Shown piece by piece: positions 8,797-16,024 of a stretch of 64,000 bases of DNA. The stretch covers positions 1 through 64,000 of the forward strand of contig NZ_BLAD01000060.1 of assembly GCF_009687845.1 (NCBI RefSeq). The letters run 5' to 3'. The notes under the pieces are model-generated. The model was not told the origin of the DNA, made no database searches, and saw only the letters and a program-made list of their open reading frames with translations. The position numbers and the translations under genes are program-made. The stretch comes from Acrocarpospora corrugata (GTDB lineage: Bacteria; Actinomycetota; Actinomycetes; Streptosporangiales; Streptosporangiaceae). Position 1 is the first letter of the stretch; the number at the start of each line of letters is the position of its first letter.

Positions 8797-9510
8797 GTGG
8801 GTGACGACGGGCGGCTGCGGCTGATCGATGATGAAGCGCTGGAGCGGTCGTCGACGGTGGCCAACTGCCTGATGAATCGTGAACGCCGCCTCCCCGGCTA
8901 CAACCGGGAACTGGGGCTCGACATCCTGGCCGAACTGCGATCCCGGCGACGTCCGGGAACCGCCGTCCGCTGGCTGGATCTTTGCTGCGGCACAGCCAAC
9001 GCCCTGCTCGAAGCCTCCGCCGACTTCGGCGCGGGGATCGAGATCGTTGGCGTTGATTTGGTCGATTTCTTCAGTGGGGCGTCTCGTCCGCCGGGGCTGG
9101 CGTTGATCACATCGTCGATCGCCGCTTGGGAGCCCCAGGGCGTGTTCGACCTGATCACCTGCGTCCATGGGCTGCACTACGTCGGCGACAAGCTGGCCAC
9201 GATCCGCAGAGCCGCCTCCTGGCTCGCCGAAGACGGCCTGTTCGTCGCGAACTTCGACGCACGCAGCGTCCGCCTCGCCGATGGCACACCGGCGGGCCCC
9301 CGCCTGCCCGCCGCACTCCGCGCCGCCGGGCTGAACTATGACCCGCGCAACCGCCGGATCCGCTGCGAAGGCGCCCGGACCATCGAGCTTCCCTACGCCT
9401 ACGCGGGCTCAGACGACCAGGCCGGACCGAACTACACCGGGCAGCCGGCGGTCAACTCCCACTACGACTATCAAGCTTCTGCGCGAACACGTCATACGCC
9501 TCATCAGTGA
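8797..9510 (+). CDS. SAM-dependent methyltransferase
   Basis: 237 residues from GTG 8797, with GAGAAG 9-15 bases upstream. The class I methyltransferase motif I is WLDLCCGTANAL, followed by an acidic motif-II strand (IVGVDLVDFF) and a motif-IV strand FDLITCVHGLHYV. A post-motif WLAEDGLFVANFD strand also fits. The DxCCGT variation is typical of actinobacterial small-molecule methyltransferases. The last 20 residues are degenerate (SARTRHTPHQ), so the C-terminus may be shifted. Substrate unknown. It converges on the GMC oxidoreductase gene with a 34-bp gap. Confidence 0.75.
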   Translation: MGDDGRLRLIDDEALERSSTVANCLMNRERRLPGYNRELGLDILAELRSRRRPGTAVRWLDLCCGTANALLEASADFGAGIEIVGVDLVDFFSGASRPPGLALITSSIAAWEPQGVFDLITCVHGLHYVGDKLATIRRAASWLAEDGLFVANFDARSVRLADGTPAGPRLPAALRAAGLNYDPRNRRIRCEGARTIELPYAYAGSDDQAGPNYTGQPAVNSHYDYQASARTRHTPHQ

Positions 9511-9544
9511 AGTCGACGGCCTGGACGAGCGTGATCCTCATGGT

Positions 9545-11152
9545 TCAGGAGTTCGCCACCATGCGGCTCGCGGCATGTTCACCGATCATCATCGAAGCGG
9601 CGTTGGTGTTGCCGCCGACGATAGACGGCATGATCGACGCGTCCACGACACGGAGCCCGTCGACGCCGCGGACCCGGAGTTCGGGGTCGACGACCGCGCG
9701 CTCGTCCGAGCCCATCCGGCAGGTGCCGACCGGATGGTAGACGGTGGTCGCGCGGTTGGGCACCTCGTCCTTCATCGAGTCGCGGTCCGGGTAGCCGGGC
9801 CCGGGGGAGACCTCCCCGTCGACCCCGGACGCGATGAGCTTGCTGGCCATCACGTCGCGGATCAGGTCGATCCCGTCCAGCAGCAGGCGCCGGTCGTCGT
9901 CGTCGCTGAGGTAGGCCGGGTCGATGACCGGCGCGGCGGCGGGGTCGGCGGAGGCGAGGCGGAGCGTGCCCCGGCTCTTGGGGTAGATCAGGGTGGCCAG
10001 CAGGGTGAGCGAGGGACGCGGGTCCACTTTGTGGCGGATGGGGGCGTCCTGGTTCGGGCCGGGGTAGCCCCACGGCAGCGCGTGGATCTGCAGGTCGGGC
10101 ACGTCACCGGCCAGGGAGCTGCGGACGAATCCGACACCCTCGAAGACGCTGCGGCTCACCCACGTGCCGCCCCGCAGCGTCTCCTTGATCATTCCGGCCG
10201 CGAAGTACGGCGCCGTGCCCCGGTTGCGCGCCGATTTCATCAGGAAGCTCAGCGGCACGAACATGTGGTCGTGCAGGTTGTCCCCGACGGGCAGGTCGGA
10301 GATCACCTCGATCCGGTGTTCCCGCAGGTGCGCGGCCGGTCCGACCCCGGAGAGCATCAGCAGCTGCGCCGAGCCGAAGGCGCCCGCCGCGAGGATCACC
10401 TCCCGGGTGGCGCTGATCGTCTCGCGTACCGAACCGCGGACGACCTCCACGCCCGTCGCCCGGCCATTGGCGATCACGACCCGGGTGACCAGGCAGTTCA
10501 GCGCGACGGAGAGGTTGGGCAGGCCGTGCCCGTCCAGGTAGCCGACCGACGAGCTGTACCGGAGGCCGTCGTGGGCGCTCTGCTGGAACAGCGCCGCGCC
10601 TTCCTGGGATTCGCCGTTGTAGTCGTCGTTGCGTTTCACGCCCGCGGTGTCGGCGAGCGCTTCGATGAACGCCTGCGTGGCGGGGGTGATGTCCTTGGCC
10701 CGGGTCACCCGGATCGGGCCGCCGCCGCCGCGCAGTTCGGTCGCGCCGTCCTCCCAGGTCTCCATCCGCTTGAAACTGGGCAGCACGTCGTCGTAGGACC
10801 AGCCGGGGCAGCCGTCCGCCGCCCAGTCGTCGAAGTTCCTGGGGTTGCCGCGGACGAACACCATGCCGTTGATCGATCCGGAGCCGCCGAGGATCCGCCC
10901 GCGGGTCTGCGGGATCTTGCGCCCGAGCGCGTCGGCCTGCGGGGCGCTGTAGTAGCCCCAGTCGAAGCGCTGCTTGAGTTGCGGGATGCTGTGGAAGACG
11001 GCGATCAGGCCGGGTTTGCGTACCCACTGCGTCCGGTCCGATCCGCCGGCCTCCAGCAGGATGACGCTCGCCCCGGCTTCGGCCAGGCGCTTGGCCAGCA
11101 CGCATCCGGCGCTCCCGGCTCCGACGACGACGTAGTCAGCGGTCTGATCCAT
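9545..11152 (-). CDS. GMC-family FAD oxidoreductase (choline/alcohol dehydrogenase-like)
   Basis: 535 residues, start ATG 11152, normal length for the family. The N-terminal ADP-binding fold is DYVVVGAGSAGCVLAKRL. Signature 1 surrounds GRILGGSGSINGMVFVRG. The C-terminal domain carries the catalytic His in TVYHPVGTCRMG and the final GGNTNAASMMIGE segment with the second polar residue (Asn). GMC enzymes oxidise alcohols or sugars to aldehydes/ketones using FAD. It is divergent from a PhyH dioxygenase gene, and the shared promoter holds a LacI-type palindrome (11218-11227). The pair may therefore be co-induced in a sugar- or polyol-responsive way. Confidence 0.9.
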   Translation of the reverse strand: MDQTADYVVVGAGSAGCVLAKRLAEAGASVILLEAGGSDRTQWVRKPGLIAVFHSIPQLKQRFDWGYYSAPQADALGRKIPQTRGRILGGSGSINGMVFVRGNPRNFDDWAADGCPGWSYDDVLPSFKRMETWEDGATELRGGGGPIRVTRAKDITPATQAFIEALADTAGVKRNDDYNGESQEGAALFQQSAHDGLRYSSSVGYLDGHGLPNLSVALNCLVTRVVIANGRATGVEVVRGSVRETISATREVILAAGAFGSAQLLMLSGVGPAAHLREHRIEVISDLPVGDNLHDHMFVPLSFLMKSARNRGTAPYFAAGMIKETLRGGTWVSRSVFEGVGFVRSSLAGDVPDLQIHALPWGYPGPNQDAPIRHKVDPRPSLTLLATLIYPKSRGTLRLASADPAAAPVIDPAYLSDDDDRRLLLDGIDLIRDVMASKLIASGVDGEVSPGPGYPDRDSMKDEVPNRATTVYHPVGTCRMGSDERAVVDPELRVRGVDGLRVVDASIMPSIVGGNTNAASMMIGEHAASRMVANS

Positions 11153-11217
11153 AGTTCCTCGCAGCGGGGAGCTCTCTGGCCGCGAAACCACGGCCAGCGT
11201 GAATGTACTCCACCATG

Positions 11218-11227
11218 CAAGCGCTTG
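11218..11227. promoter_or_regulatory. LacI-family-like operator CAAGCGCTTG
   Basis: Perfect 10-bp palindrome CAAGCGCTTG with flanks TG and GT, close to the AAGCGCTT core bound by many LacI-family repressors. It sits in the 144-bp divergent region between the GMC oxidoreductase (starts 11152, minus) and the PhyH dioxygenase (starts 11297, plus), well placed to control both. The regulator is not identified. Confidence 0.45.
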
Positions 11228-11296
11228 GTCAATAGCTGAGATGTCTTGATTGTGGGCATCACCAGGGTGGCCGAGATTCGACGCGGGAGAAGCGTA

Positions 11297-12034
11297 ATGG
11301 TGGATTTGGTCGAGTTCTACCGGGAAAACGGATACGTGCTCGTCAGGGGGCTGCTGGGGAGGGAGGAGGCGCTGGGGTACCGGGAGGAGTGTCACGCGGT
11401 GCTGGGGCGGCTGCGGAAGACGGATCCGACCTGGGGGAGCGCGCGGGAGCTGGCGGGCGGGCCCACCGAGTTGCGGCACTGCCACGACGCCCAGTTCTAT
11501 TCGGCGGCGTTCGCGAAGCTGATGGTCGATCCGCGGTTCACCGACGTGGCGGCGGCGGTGCTGGGGACGGAGAACGTGCAGCTCCACCACACGAAGATCT
11601 TCGTGAAGCCGGAGGAGAAGGGGTCGCCGTTCCCGATGCATCAGGACGCGCCGCACTTCCCGCACAGCCGGGACGCGGTGGGCGCGGCCATCTTCCACTT
11701 CGACGACGCGCCCGAGGAGAAAGGGTGCGTACGGGTGATGCCGGGCAGCCACAAGAACGGCGTCCTGCCGCACATCGAGGAGGGCGGCTGGCACCTGCCA
11801 CTCGCGGAATGGCCGCTCGAAGCCGCCACCCCCATCGAGGCGCGGGCCGGCGACGTGCTGTTCTTCAGCTACCTCACCGTGCACGGATCCGGCGTCAACT
11901 CCTCGGCGGAGTCGCGTACCACCTGGCTGGTGCAGTTCCGCGACCCGGAGGCGGCCCCGATCGACGACGTCCATCAGTCCCGGGGCCAGGGGATGATGCT
12001 GCGTGGCATCGACCCGACGATGCGCGTCAACTGA
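11297..12034 (+). CDS. phytanoyl-CoA dioxygenase (PhyH) family protein
   Basis: Fe(II)/2-oxoglutarate-dependent dioxygenase, 245 residues, start ATG 11297 preceded by GGGAGA. The iron-binding facial triad is visible: H115-x-D117 in PMHQDAPHF and distal H196 in LTVHGSG. An Arg in ESRTTW (about 208) fits the 2-oxoglutarate carboxylate contact. The fold also shows the MPGSHKNG turn usual in PhyH proteins. Family members hydroxylate small molecules, acyl-CoAs or natural products. It is divergent from and possibly co-regulated with the GMC oxidoreductase, so hydroxylation followed by alcohol oxidation of one substrate is plausible. Confidence 0.88.
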   Translation: MVDLVEFYRENGYVLVRGLLGREEALGYREECHAVLGRLRKTDPTWGSARELAGGPTELRHCHDAQFYSAAFAKLMVDPRFTDVAAAVLGTENVQLHHTKIFVKPEEKGSPFPMHQDAPHFPHSRDAVGAAIFHFDDAPEEKGCVRVMPGSHKNGVLPHIEEGGWHLPLAEWPLEAATPIEARAGDVLFFSYLTVHGSGVNSSAESRTTWLVQFRDPEAAPIDDVHQSRGQGMMLRGIDPTMRVN

Positions 12035-12134
12035 CGCGGCGGCCAATTACTCTGGATCGATGTCCGGTCCGCGCGGGCTGCTCCGACGTCACGGGTGAGC
12101 GGCACCGGAGGGGTGCCCCGGCGAAGGAGAAACC

Positions 12135-12539
12135 ATGAAATACATGATCATGTTGTACGGCTCGCAGCGCGACTACGACGCCATGTCCGGCCAGTCCGGC
12201 ACCGCCTGGTCCCCCGAGCAGGTCGGGGCCATGCACGCCTTCATGGAGAAGTGGAACAACGCCCTGGTCGAATCCGGCGAGTTCGTCGACGCCCAGGGCC
12301 TCAGCGCCCCCGTGCACGCCCGCCGGATCCAGCTCCAGAACGGGCTCCCGGTGGTGACCGACGGGCCGTACCCGGAGACGCAGGAAGTCCTGGCCGGTTA
12401 CACGATCGTCGACTGCGAGAGCTTCGACCGGGCCACCGAGATCGTCGCCCAGCTGGCGCACACCCCGCACCCGGAGGCGGCCGGCCAGGTCTGGTACGCG
12501 GACGTCAGGCCCATCATCGAAGGCTTCGGCGACCTGTAA
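12135..12539 (+). CDS. DGPF/YCII-domain protein, partner of ECF42 sigma factor
   Basis: 134 residues, start ATG 12135 with GAAGGAGA upstream. It belongs to the DGPF (YCII-related) family: MKYMIMLYGS N-terminus, VVTDGPYPETQEVLAGYTIVDC centre (the TDGP signature), and a final VRPI strand. Genes of this family sit directly before ECF42 sigma factor genes across actinobacteria, and here the sigma gene starts 8 bp after the stop. The DGPF protein is thought to belong to the same regulon or signalling module. Its biochemical activity is unknown. Confidence 0.85.
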   Translation: MKYMIMLYGSQRDYDAMSGQSGTAWSPEQVGAMHAFMEKWNNALVESGEFVDAQGLSAPVHARRIQLQNGLPVVTDGPYPETQEVLAGYTIVDCESFDRATEIVAQLAHTPHPEAAGQVWYADVRPIIEGFGDL

Positions 12540-12546
12540 CCGCACG

Positions 12547-13776
12547 GTGCTCGAACGCGACGTCGAGGACCTGCTGCGCCGCAGCGCGCCGCGGGTCCTC
12601 GGCGCGCTCGTCCGCCGTTACGGACATTTCGACACAGCCGAGGACGCGGTGCAGGAAGCCCTCCTGGCCGCCGCCGTGCAGTGGCCGAAAGACGGCGTCC
12701 CCGACAATCCACCGGCCTGGCTGATCACCGTCGCCGCCCGCCGGCTGACCGATCTGCTCCGCGCCCAGCAGGCCCGCCGGCTCCGCGAGGACACCGTCGC
12801 CCGCTGGACCCTCCCCGACGGCTGGCTCGCCCCGGCCGCCGACCGGCAGCCCGGCGACTCCGACGACACGCTCATCCTGCTGTTCCTGTGCTGCCACCCG
12901 TCGCTGTCGGCGGCCTCCCAGATCGCGCTCACCCTGCGCGCCGTCGGCGGCCTGACCACCGCTGAGATCGCCCGCGCGTTCCTGGTGCCAGAAGCCACCA
13001 TGACCCGCCGGATCACCCGGGCGAAGCAGACCATCAAGGACAGCGGGCTCGCGTTCAGCATGCCGTCGGGCCCGGAGCGCGCCGAACGGCTCGGCGTGGT
13101 CCTGCACGTCCTCTACCTGATCTTCAACGAGGGGTACGCGAGCACGTCCGGGCCCTCCCTGCACCGCCCCGAACTGTCCGCCGAGGCCATCCGGCTGGCC
13201 CGCCTCGTCCACGGGCTGCTGCCCGGCGACGGAGAGGTGGCCGGACTGCTCGCGCTCATGCTGCTCACCGACGCCCGGCGGCCCGCGCGCAGCGGGCCCG
13301 ACGGCGCGCTGATCCCGATGGCCGAGCAGGATCGCAGCCGCTGGAACGCCGGCCTGATCGCCGAAGGCGTGCGCCTGATCAGTGCCGCGCTGCCGCGTGG
13401 CGGCACGGGGCCGTACCAGCTGCAGGCGGCCATCGCCGCCGTCCACGACGAGGCGGCGAGCGCCGAGGACACCGACTGGCCACAGATCATGGCTCTGTAC
13501 GGACTGCTCCTGCGCATCTCCGGCACTCCCATGGTCGCCCTCAATCACGCCGTCGCCGTGGCCATGGTCAACGGCCCGCAAGCCGGTCTGACCCTGCTGA
13601 CCGAGCTCGACGGGCCGTTGTCCGAGGACCACCGGCTGCACGCGGTGCGGGCGCATCTGCTGGAACTGGCGGGAGACCGTGCCGGCGCGCGCGGCTGCTA
13701 CCTCGCCGCGGCCCGGCGCACGATGAGCCTCCCGCAGCAGCGCTACCTGCACGCGCGCGCCGCACGGCTGGGATGA
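12547..13776 (+). CDS. ECF42-type RNA polymerase sigma factor with C-terminal extension
   Basis: 409 residues, start GTG 12547. Sigma-70 region 2 spans about 8-75 (DTAEDAVQEALLAA; DLLRAQQARRL). Region 4 is about 105-165 (SQIALTLRAVGGLTTAEIARAF, then a VPEATMTRRITRAK recognition helix). A long C-terminal extension follows: YLIFNEGYAS marks the DUF6596-like part, and helical repeats come near the end (LNHAVAVAM, LELAGDRAGAR). This layout and the upstream DGPF gene define the ECF42 group, which has no classical anti-sigma factor and uses the C-terminal extension for control. A second module of the same type is at 44677-47088. Confidence 0.88.
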   Translation: MLERDVEDLLRRSAPRVLGALVRRYGHFDTAEDAVQEALLAAAVQWPKDGVPDNPPAWLITVAARRLTDLLRAQQARRLREDTVARWTLPDGWLAPAADRQPGDSDDTLILLFLCCHPSLSAASQIALTLRAVGGLTTAEIARAFLVPEATMTRRITRAKQTIKDSGLAFSMPSGPERAERLGVVLHVLYLIFNEGYASTSGPSLHRPELSAEAIRLARLVHGLLPGDGEVAGLLALMLLTDARRPARSGPDGALIPMAEQDRSRWNAGLIAEGVRLISAALPRGGTGPYQLQAAIAAVHDEAASAEDTDWPQIMALYGLLLRISGTPMVALNHAVAVAMVNGPQAGLTLLTELDGPLSEDHRLHAVRAHLLELAGDRAGARGCYLAAARRTMSLPQQRYLHARAARLG

Positions 13777-13779
13777 CGG

Positions 13780-14646
13780 TCAGGTAGTCGTGCGTTCCAC
13801 GGGGATCCAGAGTTCCGTGTCCGCCTCGGTTCCGTCCGCCGACAAGCGCGTGCTCAGAAGCTCGGGCCCCGGCCTGCTCTGGTACGGATTGGACGGGAAC
13901 CACTGGGTATACACGTCCCGCCACAGATACTGGAGGGACTGCGGGAACGGACCCGAATTGTCGAATACCGCCCAGGTTCCGGCGGGCACGGTGAGCGTGT
14001 CCAGGTCCTCCGGCGCCGGCGCGGTGGTCACCACGCCGTGGTAGTAGTCGAGTTCGGTGCCCTCCGCGCGGCTCTCGGCGATGTCGTCGGTGACACTGAG
14101 GACGCCGCGGGGCTCGGAGTCGGACAGCCGCGCGATGCGGTCGATGGTCTCCTTGCCGAGGCCCTTGATGAACGAGACCAGTGCCGGGTTCATCCCCTCG
14201 TGCACGAGCGGGACGCGGGCCTTCATCCCGACCACGGTGAACGTTTCCTTCTCCACGATGCGGTATCGCATGGTGCTGCTCCCTTCGACGATGAGGCGGA
14301 AGGACATACGTGGCTGGGAGTTGAGCGCGGTGCCGGTGCGCCGGGCCTCGCCCGGGCCGACACCGTGCATGGCGCGGAACGCGCGGGCGAACGCCTCGCC
14401 CGAGCCGTACCCGTAGCGGACCGCGACATCGAGGAGCGTGCGGTCACCGGCCAGCACCTCGGCCCCCGCGAGGGTGAGCCGCCTGCGGCGGATGTACTCC
14501 GACAGCGGCATGCCCGCCAGTGCGGAGAACATCCGCCGGAAGTGGTACTCCGAGGTGATGGCGATTCGCGCGAGCTCGGCCGGCTCGATCGGCTGATCGA
14601 GATGCCGCTCGATGTGGTCCATCGCCTGGTTCAGCCGTTCCAGCAC
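13780..14646 (-). CDS. AraC-family regulator with GyrI-like effector domain
   Basis: 288 residues from GTG 14646, with a strong GGAAGGAGG ribosome site. Residues 1-105 hold two AraC helix-turn-helix units (LARIAITSEYHFRRMFSALAG; TLLDVAVRYGYGSGEAFARAF). Residues 125-288 form a GyrI-like/SOUL ligand-binding domain (MRYRIVEKETFTVVGMKARVPL; YYHGVVTT; LTVPAGTWAVF). The architecture matches Rob/BmrR-type multidrug-sensing activators. It ends 3 bp after the ECF42 gene (convergent) and starts 158 bp from the divergent cyclodipeptide synthase gene, which makes it a candidate regulator of that gene. Confidence 0.88.
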   Translation of the reverse strand: MLERLNQAMDHIERHLDQPIEPAELARIAITSEYHFRRMFSALAGMPLSEYIRRRRLTLAGAEVLAGDRTLLDVAVRYGYGSGEAFARAFRAMHGVGPGEARRTGTALNSQPRMSFRLIVEGSSTMRYRIVEKETFTVVGMKARVPLVHEGMNPALVSFIKGLGKETIDRIARLSDSEPRGVLSVTDDIAESRAEGTELDYYHGVVTTAPAPEDLDTLTVPAGTWAVFDNSGPFPQSLQYLWRDVYTQWFPSNPYQSRPGPELLSTRLSADGTEADTELWIPVERTTT

Positions 14647-14804
14647 TCCCGGCCTCCTTCCTTGTGAGCACCACGCTAGAAAGCGAGGACCCTGCCGCAC
14701 CCGACATCCTGTGCCCGTGCCGGTCGGGTCCTGTCCGGCTTCGCGGGATTTGCCCTTGATATCAGAGCGGGTTGGTAAAAGAGCAGGTCAAGAGTCGGGC
14801 AAAG

Positions 14805-15515
14805 ATGGGAATCCGGTGTTCTGCTGGGTGCATGGAGGCTGGGTATCGGGTGCGGGTGGCCCGGCAGGGCGGACCGGATTGGCGGGAGTCTGAGGCGTGT
14901 CATCTGCTGATCTCGGTCGGGCAGCCGTACCACGAGGGGGAGAAGTTGGCCGCGATCGTCGACTGGGTGAACGGACGATTCCGGAAATGTCATGTCACGG
15001 TGGCTGACACGCTTTATCGGCATAATCTCGGTGCGCTCGACGGTATCGGGCCGGAGCTCGCGCACGAGACGGCCGCCCAGCACGGGCGGGCGTGGGCGCG
15101 CAGGAACCGGCCGATCCTGGTCCGGCTGGCGATGCCGGTCACGCTGCGCCGCTGGGACGACTGGCTGACCCATCCCGGTTATCCGGCGGCGCGGGCCGCC
15201 GTCGATCGGTTCCTCACCGTCGAACCCCGTTTCGCCGCGCTGGTCGACGAACACGTCGGCCAGATTCTCGCCCGGGTACGGGCCAGAGGCACGCAGGTCA
15301 CCTCCTCGGCGGGGTTCCGTGAGTTCCTCGTCGAAGAACTGGCGTGCATGGAGCTGTTCACCGGCGTACTCCAAGCCGCCGAGGTCTATCCGGGGTCGCT
15401 CGGACTCGCCATGGAGGGCTGCCGCACCCTTCCCGGCGCACCCGCCGGACTGGTCTCCCGCCGGGTCGCGCAACTGGACTTCCGCCGCCGCCCCCAAGCC
15501 CAGCAGAACAGCTGA
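14805..15515 (+). CDS. tRNA-dependent cyclodipeptide synthase, XYP subfamily (orphan)
   Basis: 236 residues from ATG 14805; a TTG at 14772 and an ATG at 14832 are alternatives. CDPSs make cyclic dipeptides (diketopiperazines) from two aminoacyl-tRNAs by a ping-pong mechanism. The first beta strand CHLLISVGQPYHEGEK places the nucleophilic serine at residue 37, the same number as in AlbC. It continues with VDWVNGRF and CHVTVADTLYRHNL, then a basic helix (R95, R99, R100, R102) suited to tRNA contact. Near the C-terminus EFLVEEL gives E178, matching the catalytic Glu, and VYPGSL gives the Y-P pair of the XYP subfamily. The AlbC Tyr178 position appears to be Phe174. No cyclodipeptide oxidase, P450 or methyltransferase sits beside it. 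The dipeptide made cannot be predicted by eye. Confidence 0.8.
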   Translation: MGIRCSAGCMEAGYRVRVARQGGPDWRESEACHLLISVGQPYHEGEKLAAIVDWVNGRFRKCHVTVADTLYRHNLGALDGIGPELAHETAAQHGRAWARRNRPILVRLAMPVTLRRWDDWLTHPGYPAARAAVDRFLTVEPRFAALVDEHVGQILARVRARGTQVTSSAGFREFLVEELACMELFTGVLQAAEVYPGSLGLAMEGCRTLPGAPAGLVSRRVAQLDFRRRPQAQQNS

Positions 15516-15519
15516 CCGC

Positions 15520-15528
15520 GAAACTTTC
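15520..15528. promoter_or_regulatory. XlnR/LacI-like operator GAAACTTTC
   Basis: GAAACTTTC (GAAA-C-TTTC odd palindrome, with an upstream CGC) lies 107 bp before the CBM2 protein gene. Motifs of the CGAAACTTTCG type have been described upstream of xylanase genes in Streptomyces. A longer copy sits at 19643-19655 before the LacI regulator gene. Short sites occur by chance (one lies inside the coding sequence near 920), so this is only suggestive. Confidence 0.3.
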
Positions 15529-15634
15529 AGAACCCCGCCCAGCCCGGCCCGCCCGAGTGATCTTGGAACGTTGACGGGAGCGCTGGGATCGTGCCAATAG
15601 TGTGGCGTTGATCCGGGCGCGCGAGAGGTTCCTG

Positions 15635-16024
15635 ATGGCGAGCACATGGGCGAAGTCGAAGATCGCGATCGTCCTGGTGGGAGCGGCCGTGGCCCTGCCG
15701 CTCCCCGCGCACGCGACCCCCGCATTCAGCTGCGCCTACCGATTCGTCGCCTGGACCGGATCCTTCAACGCCGAACTCGCCATCACCAACAACGGCCCGG
15801 CCATCAACTCCTGGCGCGCCCACTGGACCTTCTCCACCGCCACCACGAACCTCGTCGGCTGGCAGGCGAAACTACACCAGCAAACCCCGTACGACCTGAC
15901 CGCCAGCAACATGCCCTGGAACGGCACAATCCCATCCGGAGGCGTGACAACCTTCGGCTGGACGGCTTTCGCCGTGACCACCGCGGCGCCGACCGACATC
16001 ACCGTCAACGGCATCCCCTGCTGA
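15635..16024 (+). CDS. small secreted stand-alone CBM2-like protein
   Basis: 129 residues, start ATG 15635 with GAGAGG upstream. A Sec signal peptide (KSKIAIVLVGAAVALPLPAHA, about residues 7-27) precedes a single beta-sandwich module of about 100 residues. It begins at Cys (FSCAYRF) and ends with VNGIPC, the paired-Cys layout of family 2 carbohydrate-binding modules. Trp residues at WTGSF, NSWRAHWTF and GWQAK could provide the binding face. There is no catalytic domain or linker. It may help attach to or loosen insoluble polysaccharide. Its last 20 bp overlap the convergent helR gene. Confidence 0.75.
   Translation: MASTWAKSKIAIVLVGAAVALPLPAHATPAFSCAYRFVAWTGSFNAELAITNNGPAINSWRAHWTFSTATTNLVGWQAKLHQQTPYDLTASNMPWNGTIPSGGVTTFGWTAFAVTTAAPTDITVNGIPC

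Noticed and set aside
8797-9510. DNA methyltransferase partner of the Mrr nuclease
   Set aside because: The methyltransferase has a small-molecule class I layout without DNA-methylase motifs (no DPPY or PCQ), so no restriction-modification pair is claimed.
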